From Tribonema minus (lineage: Eukaryota > Sar > Xanthophyceae > Tribonematales > Tribonemataceae): a stretch of 64,000 nt of DNA. Below, one piece after another: positions 33,646-44,588 of this stretch (within the stretch, counting starts at the first letter, position 1; each line of letters starts with the position of its first letter). Where the stretch lies: contig JAFCMP010000224.1 in NCBI GenBank assembly GCA_017506865.1, forward strand, positions 434,001-498,000, given 5' to 3'. A program made the position numbers and the translations under genes. The notes under the pieces were generated by a model. The model worked only from the letters and a program-made list of their open reading frames with translations. It made no database searches and was not told the DNA's origin.

Positions 33646-34302
33646 ATGTCCAAGCCCTCGGCGACCGCCATGAAGAACGCCCTGAGCGCCGCGGAGCTCA
33701 GAGACCTGTGCGAAGACAACGGTCTGGCGGTCAGCGGCAGCAAGGACGAGCAAGTCAGCCGCTTGCGCGACTGCTGGGCGGACTTATGGCCCGCGGGGCT
33801 GAAGGTAGCCAGCAAGAAGCGCGTCCTGAAGGCCATCGACGAGAACGAGCGCGAGGGCAGCAACCCGACGAGAGTGCGAGACGTGCAACCTGCTCCAAGC
33901 GCAGCCAACATGCGGGCTGCTCTTACCGCTGCCGAGCTCAGAGAACTGTGTGAAGACAATGACCTACCATACAGCGGCTCTAAAGATGACCAAATTCGGC
34001 GCTTGCTCGTGTGGTGGGAGGGGTCATGGCCTAATGCGCTTAGAGCTGATAAGAAGCGGATTTTGAAGGCCATCAAGGACTACAGTAATACCAATCAGCA
34101 GCCTAAGCCGGCCAGGAGGCCGGCCCCTAGTGCAGCTGCGGCGGCGACCCACAACAACAAGCGCCGCAAGGTCGGTGGGACTACATCTGCGTGGGGGGAT
34201 GGTACCGGTGGCAACCCGACACACAACAGCATTCAGGACGGACACTGGTGGGTCACAGTCAGCGCCGACGGAATGAAGGTGAAAGTCAGGACCTTTCAGT
34301 GA
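33646..34302 (+). CDS. Two-SAP-domain protein, intronless
   Basis: 218 residues in one exon from the ATG at 33646. Two tandem units of about 85 residues each contain a SAP helix-extended loop-helix (AELRDLCEDNGLAVSGSKDE and AELRELCEDNDLPYSGSKDD), followed by a KKR-LKAI block. SAP motifs bind AT-rich or scaffold-attachment DNA, or RNA. A basic NNKRRKV sequence after an Ala-rich linker is a likely nuclear signal. The C-terminus (GHWWVTVSADGMKVKVRTF) is unassigned. Being intronless amid intron-rich genes and lying between inverted repeats, it may belong to a mobile element or be a retrocopy. The internal duplication is recent enough to be obvious in DNA. Confidence 0.75.
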   Translation: MSKPSATAMKNALSAAELRDLCEDNGLAVSGSKDEQVSRLRDCWADLWPAGLKVASKKRVLKAIDENEREGSNPTRVRDVQPAPSAANMRAALTAAELRELCEDNDLPYSGSKDDQIRRLLVWWEGSWPNALRADKKRILKAIKDYSNTNQQPKPARRPAPSAAAAATHNNKRRKVGGTTSAWGDGTGGNPTHNSIQDGHWWVTVSADGMKVKVRTFQ

Positions 34303-36525
34303 CAGCAGCAACCGTGGTCGCCTTCGAGCAGCATGGCGCACACCATCGCCACACCATGACCGTGGTGCGCGTGCATACCACCAACGGCAACACCAGACCC
34401 CCCCCCCCCCCCCCCCCCCCGCCGCAACACGGAGCGCAGCAGTAGATTGCTTTGCAGCGGCGGCTCAATGACACGCCTCAATATCACCAGAATTCCATTG
34501 CCCGACAGCAAGTCCCGCGCCCACAGCAGGCAGTCGTTGCCCAGTGCCAGTGGCTGCGGCTGATCCGCAGGTGCAGTTCTACTTTGAGTAGTAGATTTCG
34601 CAGACCAAAGTGAGGTGAGGACATGCGGTGCAGTGACCGCATGGCATGTACAAAGCGGTGGCCACCGCTCACCACCTTAGTTGTTACACATGCCCGATTT
34701 ACATACAACAGTGCTTTTTTCACAATGACAGGTGCTGCCATTTTCATTATTTTTGACCTGTTGCACAACTTCCAGTGTGTGTGAGACGTCAAGCATTATA
34801 TGAGAGGCATGACTAGCCGTGCTGTGCATGCCACTATGGTATCACTTCCATTGTTCAAGACGGGTCGCTGCTAGTGATCTGCTCTGTTCATTGGAGGTGC
34901 ATCGCCTCATGGGGCATGTATGCACAAGGCGCGGTCTCCCCCGCTGAGCACGCATGCACGTCCAAGTGAAGCTGATGCAGCCTGGCTGAGCTGCTGTGTA
35001 GCTGGTTTTCCACATGTTGCTGACAAGGGTCGTGACATAATGTACGTTACATTGCTACTAGACGACTACTAGTAGCTTCTTTGCTTGTTGCTCGCTGTTG
35101 GTCGTGCTTCCGCAGCAGAATGAGCCATCCGCTGCTTGCTCACCCCTGGTGACAAACATGTTGAGCACTGCAGCTCAACTTGTGACATGATGTATGTTTG
35201 CTGACCATATGTATATGGCGTATATCCGCGCTGATGGCAGTAAGCAAACGCCATCCCTCACCACCATAAGGTTGTTGCAGGAACAGGTGAAGCCATGGTT
35301 TCAAGACCTGTCCCACCGTACACAGACTGCAACACGGTGCAAGAGGTTGAGGTCATGCGCCTTGTTGAAATTCGGAACTCTCACTGCCGTTCTTGCCATG
35401 ACGATGTCTTCAGTGCAGGCAATCGCAACTACAACAGCACTGTGACTGAAGAGCTGTAGCTCTGCCACATTTGCGTGGTCATGTATGTGCACTTTTGTGT
35501 GTCTTTTGTCACTCCTGGGGGAATGAGAGATTGGGTGGTGTACTGACTACAGTCGAGTACGCAAACTATATGCCTTTGTGGTAGCATGGTCGATACTTTG
35601 ATGTCATAGCAATGCCTTGGTGCACTGCGTATTTATAACACTGACAGATACATGGTGATGGGAAACTGCAAGCACATTGTCAATCCGACTCCGACATGAA
35701 TGCCGTGGCAGTGAGCAAGAGCGCTGCAGAGACAAGCGCTGACGCAGCAGACACCCACACCGGTGGAAGCGGTGTGCCCCTCATACATACATGTACCGCG
35801 TGCTGTGTGCGGAGACGTCCATGCATTGCTGGCGTGTGCGTGCAGGCAGACCCGCAAGGCAAGCTGCTCACGGTGTGCCCACCGCTACCTCACCTGTGGC
35901 ACCTCTGCGCTGTTCACCTCTGCTCAGCAGTGTGCCCACTACTTCACCTGTATGCTGATTTGTCTCAGTTGCGCTGAAATTGTCTTCAAAGTTTCGATAA
36001 ATATCCATGAAAGCAGAGCAGCAGCAGGGCTCGTGCTCTTCGCCTCCCGCTGTGAGGCCATGTTGATGAAGCCTGTCACAGCAGCGTCAGGCTCCACCAT
36101 GCCCTCTGTTAAAATAGCTGTATGTTGTTGCGGGCGGTTGCGGGCGGTTGTCAGGTCATCTCATCCCTTTGCAAAGTTGCACGCTTTCTTTAAGTTGTCC
36201 GTGCTGCTCGGCCTGTGAAGCTCGCCGAAGCAGCTGCACTATGTTTCGCGCAGCTTGCGGTTATGCTTGCCGCTAGCAACCATCCACCTCCGCCGCACCC
36301 GTGGTAGATGCGGCCCAGCCAAGCTGATGACATAATCGCACAGCCCCTCAGCTCGGCAGGTGCCTGCAGATCTGGACAGTTTTGGCTTCAGTTCGCCAAT
36401 GTCTGTTGCACCTTGAATACATCCATCACAAGGTGTCCCATCCCCCTCCTCGTCGCAGTTCCCACAGGTCGCTCTCCACGGCTTCACCTCCTCACTGCCT
36501 GTTCGCTCAAAGCTTCAACTATCAA
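34303..36525. other. No gene recognised
   Basis: Contains a C run at about 34400-34422. Scattered short frames lack domain signatures or credible splice structure. Confidence 0.45.
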
Positions 36526-36846
36526 ATGAGTTTTCACGTCAGCATGTTGTATTGTGTGTTGCAGGGCACTTTATTGTTCAAGTGGGAGGATGAAGATGGC
36601 CACTGGTGGTATCTGCACGGCATGCGCAGACGCAGACGGACGGCCACTGGTGGCACCTGCACGGCATACGCAGACGTATGCGCGTCTGCGTCTGCGTCAG
36701 CGTATGCCGTGCAGGTGCCACCAGTGGCCATCTTCATCCTCAGACGTATGCGTATGCCGTGTAGGTGCCAACAGTGGCCATCTCCATCCTCCCACTTGAA
36801 AAGTGCCCTGCAATACACAATACAACATGCTGACGTAAAAACTCAT
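36526..36846. repeat. Palindrome of about 320 bp
   Basis: The two arms are reverse complements over nearly their whole length. ATGAGTTTT-ACGTCAGCATG at the left edge pairs with CATGCTGACGT-AAAACTCAT at the right. The GGCCACTGGTGG / CCACCAGTGGCC block is present in both arms, with extra GCATACGCAGACG copies near the centre (about 36686). No protein-like frame. Confidence 0.92.
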
Positions 36847-37233
36847 CCAATATAACATGTCGATAGCTGGCGTTCTTAGCCTGACTCATAAGTTAGTGTA
36901 TACAGCCAGTGGAACTACGGCATATTGCAAATAACTAATTACACATGCACACAATCACTACCCCGTAGTTTCTGCTCACCAGGTATCCAGCTTTGTCGTT
37001 GTGATACTCGTAGCCAAGGCCAGTTCCATTACAGCATGCCGCACACACGCCAGGCGGTACAGTCCTGTCACCGATGATCCTTCTTCGCTCTCTTCGCGCT
37101 AAACTTCATCTGAAACTTGAAGAAGAAGGAAGTTTTGGCTGCAGCCCCGTGACTTGTGTGCGATCCTTCGACTGGCTAATAGCTATCAGGTGACACCTGC
37201 CAGAATCTTGTAGGCTTTTTGGAAACGAGAATC

Positions 37234-37471
37234 ATGCAACCCCCGAACCAAAACAATGGAGCTGTTGCGGTGCGACTGAACGATCTTACATTGACAACGG
37301 TGGCCAAGGGAGCAGCTGGAGTGGCGGTTCGGCATCCTGTGATCAGTTTGTCCTGGGTGGCCGGACTTTTCCTTGCAATCATGGCAACTGGCTTCACGCC
37401 TGCGCCCCAAGCGATGGAGGCGTACTCGTTCGCAGTGGAGGATTTGAAGTTTTACGAGAATGAACTCCTGC

Positions 37472-37556
<85 letters not shown>

Positions 37557-40315
37557 CGTGTGTGTAGAGTCTTGTGTCGACGGCTGCTTGTCGCCGATAC
37601 CGCAGAAAACTCAGCTGCTGTACACTTGCGTCGATTGCTGTGAGGCCAGCCGGCTGTCACCAGAGCTCGAAGCTCTGCTTGCTCGACATAGGGTCCTGAG
37701 CACGATTGCCTGGCTACGTATACAATCCGTATTTGCATAAGCGTATTGTGCAACAATCACAGGTTGCCGTCTTGCCTGTGTTTGACCCCCGTTTTGTCAA
37801 TGACCCTGAAGGGCGACACACGAATAGAGGATCTGTGCAAAACAGAGACCCTCTCGCATTGCACGCAGTGCAATACGCGCCGCAAGTGAGCCTCTGCGGA
37901 ATTCCTTCCAGCGCCGCCGTGAACAAGGCGGGCTGCAAAACCATGAATCACCGTGTCGTGACAATGACTGCCACTATCGGTTGTCCGTACTCAGAAGTTG
38001 GCAGTAAGTTTGTGACGTGTACTTTTTATTAATTCTCGCTCAGGGCGCGAAAAAGCCCAGATGATTGGCATCTAGCTGTAAGGAATCTACATGTCGTATG
38101 ACAGTCTGAAAGTGTCGCAACGACAACCACTCAAACGCCGCCGCCGACGTGTACTACTGGTCTACCCCCCTATAGATCGTCCACATGTGTGGAGCATGTG
38201 TGGAGCTTCAACCTATTGTCAGACTGTCGTGCACACCAAAAAACGGCGCTGATGTTGATGAGAATCAGGGCTTGCTGAACTTGAACTTCACATGAGAGGG
38301 AAAGTGGCAGAACTCATCAAAGTTTGCCCGCATGATCGCCAAGCCACCATTTACAGCACATGCTGCAATGCTGCTTTCCTTTTCTGTCACCTCTGCGGAT
38401 GACTTTGTGTCAGACTGAACATAGAGCGCAGATGACACATCATCCAGGCGATGCGCTGACGATATTACGGTTCCCCCATCCTGCAGGCACAGTACGAGTA
38501 CGACAGTTGGAATGTGGAGTACCACGAGAGCAAGGGCTGGTTCTGGCAGTGCGACGACCACTGCCAGGAAAACTACAAGAGCTTTGTGCAGGCGCGGGAG
38601 GATCTGCGAGGGAAGCAGCGGTCGTACGACGGAAAGCTGGCAGAGGCCAAGAGCCATCTAGGTAACCGCGCTGTACTTTGTGGACGGTGTCGCACCGGGG
38701 TTTTGCTGCGCATGTATCAGGGCCCTGAGCATTGCCTGTAGGCGTGTGGTTTTGTGCAGCTCACGCTACATCGATCACCCCATCGCGCTGCATGTCGTGC
38801 CATGCTATGTGCCGTTCAAGCTCTACATAGTCCGCAGTATGACTCAAGAGCGCGTGCACATCCACCGTGCAGCAGAGCGTACAGTAAGCGCAAGTGCAGG
38901 TGACCATGCGTGTACGGCCGACGCTCCACCAATGCCCATCTTCAAGCGCAAGGCCACGCTGAGCAGCAGCTTGACGCCGCGCGCAGCACATCTCACAGCA
39001 GCGGTAGAGCCAAGACGTGCAATTGTCCATTGTCGCGTGCACACCTGTGCGTTGGTTTAACCTCATTCCACCGGAACGTACCGTCTCCTGCTCTTGCTCC
39101 TTCGCCGCAGGCATCTTCTCCACGCTGGGCGTGGCGGAGGCCAGGGATCTGTTCTGGCGGCGCGTCGCCGGCGGCAGGGAGTTTGCGCGGCGCAGCACGC
39201 TCTACGACGCCATCTTTGCAGGTATGGCAAATAAGGCAAACACCGCCGTGCGTTTTCTTCAACTTGGGGTTATATGGTGCGGGCGCGCATGAGCTAACGT
39301 CGTGACAGCTGACATTGATCCAGCCCGCGCGTGATACAGTGCCCTCGTTGTGAGGGCCAGTGAAGCCCCACATGCTCATGGGGTATACATTGAAGTACGG
39401 CGTACACACTTCTGCTGCTTGCGATGCTGTCTCTGAGAACACCCGCGCGTCACCCAATGGTGCCCGCGCGTGATGATGCGCAGTGCCTGCGCGCTGACAT
39501 CAACCCACAGAACACACGCTCGCCATTCGAGGATCAGGGCTAGGGCTGGGGGTTGCCACACTCTTATGGCGGAGCAGCGTCGCAGAGCAGCGCCATGTGA
39601 GTTTTGCGCCCGCAGTTGCCCGTGATGGCGAAGCACGCTTTCCCTCTGTCTCTCTCTGTATCCCATTCTGTGCGCGCATGCGTGACACACACGCTGACAA
39701 TTTGCAGCCATGGCCGTGTCAGCCGTGGCGTCAATGTGCAGGGTCCAAGGCAGCAATGCTCAGTGCACACTGCACGAGTGACTGGTCGCTCTGCTCATGA
39801 CTCCTCGCGCCACCACCGCGCATCACCATGCCATCCGTCAGGGCTGCCGATACATCGTCAAGCGTGCACTCCCCTTCTACACGCGCATGCCAGGGCATCG
39901 GCAGCATGCGGCGCGATTCGTACCTGGCCTGATCGTGCAGCAGCCATGCTCAGCACGCACTGCAAAGCAAACTTCTCATCTCGACGCGGTATCCGTAAAT
40001 CCGCTGACACTGAAGCGTGCAGCGCTCTCCCACCGCACGCGCGCGCCGCCAGGCATCGGCAGCATGCGGCGTGACTCCTCCATGGCCGAGTACGTCATGA
40101 CCATGGCCGTGCAGGTCCTGTGGAACATGAGCATCGGCGCCGTGGGCGCTCTCGTCACCTTCCTGTGGTCCGTCTGGGGCGTCATCGCGACCTTCCAGCC
40201 GTCGGCCGTTGTCGCGCTGCTCTTCTTCATGTGCGCGTCGCTCGCGGCGGGGTCCGTGATTGCGACGTTCTTCCTGGGCCTGGGGGCCGCGGGCGCGGGG
40301 GCCGTCGTGGGCATG
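37234..40315 (+). CDS. Multi-pass membrane protein, unrecognised, 3' end unresolved
   Basis: Four exons join in frame: 37234-37473, 38487-38661, 39111-39221 and 40053-40315 (263 codons so far). The ATG at 37234 is the first in frame. Exon 1 has a hydrophobic segment (LSWVAGLFLAIMATGF). Exons 2-3 form a hydrophilic, Trp/Cys-containing region (DSWNVEYHESKGWFWQCDDH) followed by charged helix (EDLRGKQRSYDGKLAEAKSH). Exon 4 has about three membrane segments (WNMSIGAVGALVTFLWSV, SAVVALLFFMCASLAAGSVI, ATFFLGLGAAGAGAVVGM). Exon 4 ends at a GTATGT donor; candidate continuations near 40740 and 41174 are uncertain. I do not recognise the family. The donor of exon 1 is the first GT of a long microsatellite. 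Confidence 0.65.
37474..37565 (+). repeat. (GT)n microsatellite starting at the exon 1 splice donor
   Basis: About 90 bp of nearly pure GT follow the exon-ending CAG directly, so the donor and its downstream consensus lie inside the repeat. Confidence 0.95.
38019..38137. repeat. Inverted repeat, right copy (partner 33255-33386)
   Basis: Reverse complement of the left copy, 4.6 kb away, lying in intron 1 of the membrane-protein gene. A short related piece (GTGCGCGAAAACGCCCAGA) is at 40350. Confidence 0.85.
39880..39925 (+). repeat. Echo of the start of membrane-protein exon 4
   Basis: CGCGCATGCCAGGGCATCGG plus CAGCATGCGGCGCGATTC matches the acceptor and first codons of exon 4 at 40040-40075. 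Confidence 0.85.
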
Positions 40316-41813
40316 GTATGTGTGAACTTTCTATTGATGATCGCTTAGTGCGCGAAAACGCCCAGAAGGTAGACGTCCAGCTTGCTGCTTCACGAAAAGG
40401 TGTGCTCTGAAGTGCGTCACCGTGCATTGTGGTACACAATTTTGTGAGTGTGTGTGTGTGTGTATGCGCGCGCGCGTACGCGCGTGTCGTGGGGGCGGCA
40501 AGCGCTGTTCACAGCGCTGCGCCTCTCCGGCGCGGTGTGCCGTGGCCGTTGTCAGCAAGGCGTGGGAGTGGCGGTGCTCTGCATGGCTGCAGCAGCCACA
40601 AGCACACCCCTGCACGGGTTTGGTGCAATCCGCAGACTTCGAGGGTTGGGTTCAGGGTTAGAGTTAGGGTTAGCTGACAAAGCGATGTATCGCCTGCTGT
40701 CAGCATCAGTTGGCGTCCCACGTGGAACGTTTGAGTGCCGGTAGCGGCAGCAGCGCCGGCGGCGCCGCGCGCTGCGCCTCAAGAACCCGAAGGCGCAACT
40801 GCGGGCGGAGCTGATGGCTGTGCGGCGACAGCACAGCAGACCGCCGCGGCAGCAGCGGCAGCGTGTGCTGCGCCGTCAGCTCCGCGTGCGGTTGCGCCTG
40901 AGCGGCAAACTTGTTGTGCTCTGCACCCCACAGCGCTCTTTTGTGAGCAGTCCCTTCTTGCAGCGGTGTCTGCGATTTTCTAGATGGCAACTTGTGCATT
41001 CGTGTCCTGCTGCTAGCCTTGCCGTTGTCAGATTAGTTTGATCGTATCATGACGTGCATCAGCAACTTCCGTCAGGTGTCAGTGTATGGCCTGCAGTTCG
41101 CAGGTGCTACAATTCACTTCTAAGGATCACCCATTGCTGCCCATGCAGCCCCCCCCCCCCCTTCCCCCTGCAGGCTGGTGTCTGCCAGTTCAGTTGGCAG
41201 CGCATGCTGATGCGCGTGCTGCTGCCCTGCCACTCCATCTCTTGTCAGGTGCAATTAGCCAAAGCGCAGGGGACGCTGGAGGCCGGCGACGGCACGCAGC
41301 AGCGGCAACGGCTGCAGGGGCAGCAGCAGTACCGTTCACACCGGGACTGACCGCGCGCCGCCGCCGCTGCCGCTGTGCGCCAGGTGTTGTCGATACAGCG
41401 CATCGCGGTCCCTGGTGTCGCACAGGTTCAGATGCCGAGATGCGTTGTATCGACAACACCTTGCCGCACGCACCGAGCAGTGGACAGAGCTCGCCGCTAT
41501 ACCAAGGCTCGAGGCAACGAGAGTCGCAGTTGTTGAGCGTTGGTGAGGAGGTGCATCAGGCCTCCCGAGCGCTGCGACAATTTGCATGTACCGAGGGAGC
41601 GCGAGCACGATCGGGCACATGCGCTGTTTAAATATGCCCCATTTACATTGTGCCATGCAAGCTTCGGTATTTGATTTGCTGTTGAGAGGGTGCTGCCATA
41701 GGATCGTGTCACGGTGTGAGTGACCAAGTGCCAATGCTGCTTCATCTGTGCAAAAGCATACATGCCAGTGCTTACATTAGACCCTTGCGCAGTCTGAATC
41801 CGCGTAGGAAAGC
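40316..41813. other. Intron or spacer with possible further exons
   Basis: Includes a GT/GC-rich run at 40448-40490, a GGGTTCAGGGTTAGAGTTAG tract at about 40649-40672 and a C run before 41173. About 40745-40920 reads either as a basic helix or as an Ala-rich stretch, depending on frame. About 41174-41250 reads AGVCQFSWQRMLMRVLLPCH after a good acceptor. None could be joined confidently to the upstream gene. Confidence 0.3.
41379..41462. repeat. Hairpin with ~23-bp arms
   Basis: AGGTGTTGTCGATACAGCGC at the left pairs with GCGTTGTATCGACAACACCT at the right, one mismatch, with a loop of about 35 bp. Confidence 0.85.
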
Positions 41814-42180
41814 TGTTTGTCAGCAGCAGAACATGGGCGGTGCTGCCTGCAGGTCCTGACGGCTACTATGGACGATGCCTATTGAAGTTCTCACAGAAAA
41901 CCAGAGTTAACTACCCTAAGTGCATCCTGTATGGGTGATGGTGCTGCTTTCTCGATAATGCAATGTCAACGTCGTTGTTCCTCCAATCCGATGCGATGTC
42001 ATAAATGTGGTTTTGTGCTGGTATAGAGAAGCTGTATGTCAGCAGAACATGGATGGTGCTACCTGCAGATCTTGGCGCTACTACGGTTGATGCCTGTTGA
42101 AGTTCTGACGTAAAACCACGGGCCATCCTGCAGGGGTGGCGGTGCGGCTTGACAATGTTCAATGACACACGACAGTGGCG
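41814..42180 (+). repeat. Tandem duplication of about 160 bp
   Basis: TCAGCAGAACATG-GGTGCT-CCTGCAG, TGAAGTTCT and the CAATGT-CAA block occur in order at 41820-41970 and again at 42037-42160. The second copy leads directly into the coding-like stretch at about 42176. Confidence 0.7.
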
Positions 42181-43450
42181 CGCACACTGCCGCGCCCGGC
42201 GGACCTGCTGGACCCGGCGCACTTGTCAATCAATGTGCCGACCACGCAGGGGGGGGGGGGGGGCGGTGTACATGCCTAAGGAGGTATATACGGTCAAATG
42301 GTCGCTGCAGACCGTATGCGCCGCCGCCAAGGTGCAACATCCGCGCCCACAGCGGGGGGGGGGGCTGGTTGACGCTTACGCGCACTTCTGGGCGCAGCAT
42401 CAGGAGCGCCAGAAGGCAGTGGCGCAGGTGTGGTGCGCGCGGGGGGGGGGAGGGGGCAGCGGCGCCGTCGCGGTGCAGCGGGGGGCACAGGGCCGCTTAA
42501 CGCCTCGCAGGTGGTGCCCCTGGCGAGCATCAGCGACGGCCAGTCCGCAGACGTGCTGGGGTGACCGTTGATGTCCGCTGCGGCAGCAGGGGGCGCCCTG
42601 AAGTCAAGGAGACTGCCGAGCTGCGCTTGGCGGAGAGCCTGCGCATCAAGGCATCCCGTCATAGGCAGCGCATGCTGACTGTGACATGCTGCCTGTGACG
42701 GTGAGCGTCAACACGAGGGACGTCGCCGGCGAGCATGACGGGCACGAGCGCACGCGCGTGCACATCACTTTCGAGTGCATCCGCGACGCGCCGGCGCCGC
42801 TGCCGCCGCTGCCGCCAGCGCGCGCCTCTTCCGATGTGACGCCGCAGCCCGCAGATCTCATTGACACGTGCATCCACAACGCGCCGGCGCGGCTGCCGCC
42901 GCCGCCAGCGCGCGCCTCTTCCAAAGCGACGCCGCAGCCTGCAGACCTTGCGAAGGGCATCGCCATCGTCGAGGACGCGCTGCGGCCGCTGCAGCCGCTG
43001 CTGGATGCGAGCTGCGCCGCGGACCCGTGCGCAGCGCAGCAGCGGGCACGCAGGGCGGTGCGGCTGTGTCATCGCCTCACCCACGGCGTCTTACGGAGGC
43101 GGACGTCTGCGCGCCTCTGTCTGGCCGCACGCAGCGGCAAGACCCTGCGTCGGCCGGCATGCAACACAAAGCACGTGCTGGTGCAGGACACTCTATGTGG
43201 CCTGACAGTGCAGCAGCGTGCTGCGGCCGCACGCCTGTCGGGACTGCGGGGGGGTTCGTGGGTCGTGGAGGTCAGGGTGTGTTCGGTCACTGCTCATGTG
43301 GCGAACACGGGGCAGGTCTGGTACACTGGCGAACAGCACCCAAACATGCTGCAGCGGCGCTTCCTACGGCCGATGCGCCGATGTCAGTCGCATATGTAGA
43401 GGAAGCGCTGCTGCCGCATGTCGGAGTAGTGGCGCATCGGCCGTAGGCGA
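42176..43450 (+). pseudogene. Unrecognised coding-like stretch with broken frame
   Basis: Several plus-strand pieces look like protein but do not form one frame: LPRPADLLDPAHLSINVPTT (about 42182-42250), VYMPKEVYTVKWSLQTVC, a charged DVRCGSRGRPEVKETAELRL region (about 42570-42660), and 42686-43399. The last has two repeats of PPARASS-TPQPADL and a helix (AKGIAIVEDALRPLQPLLD). Breaks fall at G runs (42250-42262, 42357-42363), so either short introns or slippage frameshifts are involved. The last part runs into the palindrome at 43258. No family recognised. Confidence 0.35.
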
Positions 43451-43590
43451 CTGACATTGGCGCGTCGGCCGTAGAAAGCGCCGCTGCAGCATGTCGGAGT
43501 GCCCTTCGCCAGTGTACCAGACCTGACCCGTGTTCACCACAAAAGCAGTGTCTGACCGTGACGCCGATGTCCACACGCCCCACCCACACG
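43258..43590. repeat. Palindrome of about 330 bp
   Basis: Both arms contain GGCGAACACGGGGCAGGTCT-like sequence followed by GGTACACTGGCGAA and CATGCTGCAGCGGCGCTT, in opposite orientation, centred near 43424. Each arm can encode NTGQVWYTGE and MLQRRFLRP in its own forward direction. The right arm also overlaps the continuing frame of the retroelement on the minus strand. Confidence 0.88.
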
Positions 43591-44588
43591 AACTTCGTTG
43601 AACCCCGCTGTCCCGTCAGGCGTGCGAGCTGCTGCTCTGACTGTCAGGCCAGCTGCCAAAATAGGCCATCGAACGAAGCCGTTGTGGAGTACATGGGCTC
43701 GTTGAGGAATGCCATGCCGATCGAGTGCATGTGGCGCTGCGACCGGAATCGAGCAAGTGCTTGCGTGCGTTGCGTGCCCTGCGGCAGCTGTTGCAGGTCC
43801 GCCTCCACCTTATCTGCAAGCTCGGTAGCGACGGCATCTGCAAGCGCACTCTGATTGGGGCGCTTCAGGCTACACTGCAACTGCAGAGCACTGGCGTCAA
43901 GTACGCAAGCAGCATCCGCACCAGTGCCACCACCTGCTGTCGGCCGCAGCGGCGGCTGCTGCGTAGGTGGTTGCTGCTGCAGTGGCGTTAGCGCTGGTGG
44001 CAGTATATGTTCCAGCTTGTCACCTGTTGCTGCACGTAGAGATGTGGCAGCTGTGGCGATCGTCCGCATGAGGGGCAGGCGCGCCACCTCTGCTGCTGCT
44101 GCGCCTTGTAGCATTGCTGGTGTGGAACGCGCAGCGCCTGCATTGACGGCTGCCGCTGCTGCGTGCGCTGGTGCTGTAGCTGCGCCGTTTGCCGTTGCTG
44201 CTGCTGCCAGTGGTGTTGCTGCTGCCGCAGGTGTTGGTGCAGCACCTGCCGCATTGGCCGCTGCCACCGCCATTGCCGCTGTCGCAGCCGGCACGGTTGC
44301 GGCGCCGCCTGCCGACGCTGCTCCTGTTGCAGGTGCTGCAGCAGCCTTTAGGCTAGTAGGGCCTGTAGCAGCTGTGTTGCCTATGCCCGCAGCCGCTGCT
44401 GTTGATGCTGCAGTTAGTGATGCCGCCGAGGCCACTTGAGGTGCAACATGTGCTGCCGCTGCTGCAGCAGCCTCTGATGCTGGAGCAGCTGCTGCTGCCG
44501 CCGCTGCTGCTGCCGCCGGAGTAGTTGCGCCGTGCGCCGCCGCTGCTGCTGCTGCCGCTGGTGCCGCCTGTGCTGCCGCCGCGGCCCC

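Noticed and set aside
33468-34076. 202-codon minus-strand frame
   Set aside because: Antisense shadow of the SAP-domain gene.
36239-36487. Cys-rich minus-strand frame (CGNCDEEGDGTPCDGC)
   Set aside because: Short, no ATG-supported context or neighbouring exon. The Cys spacing fits no zinc-finger class that I can name.
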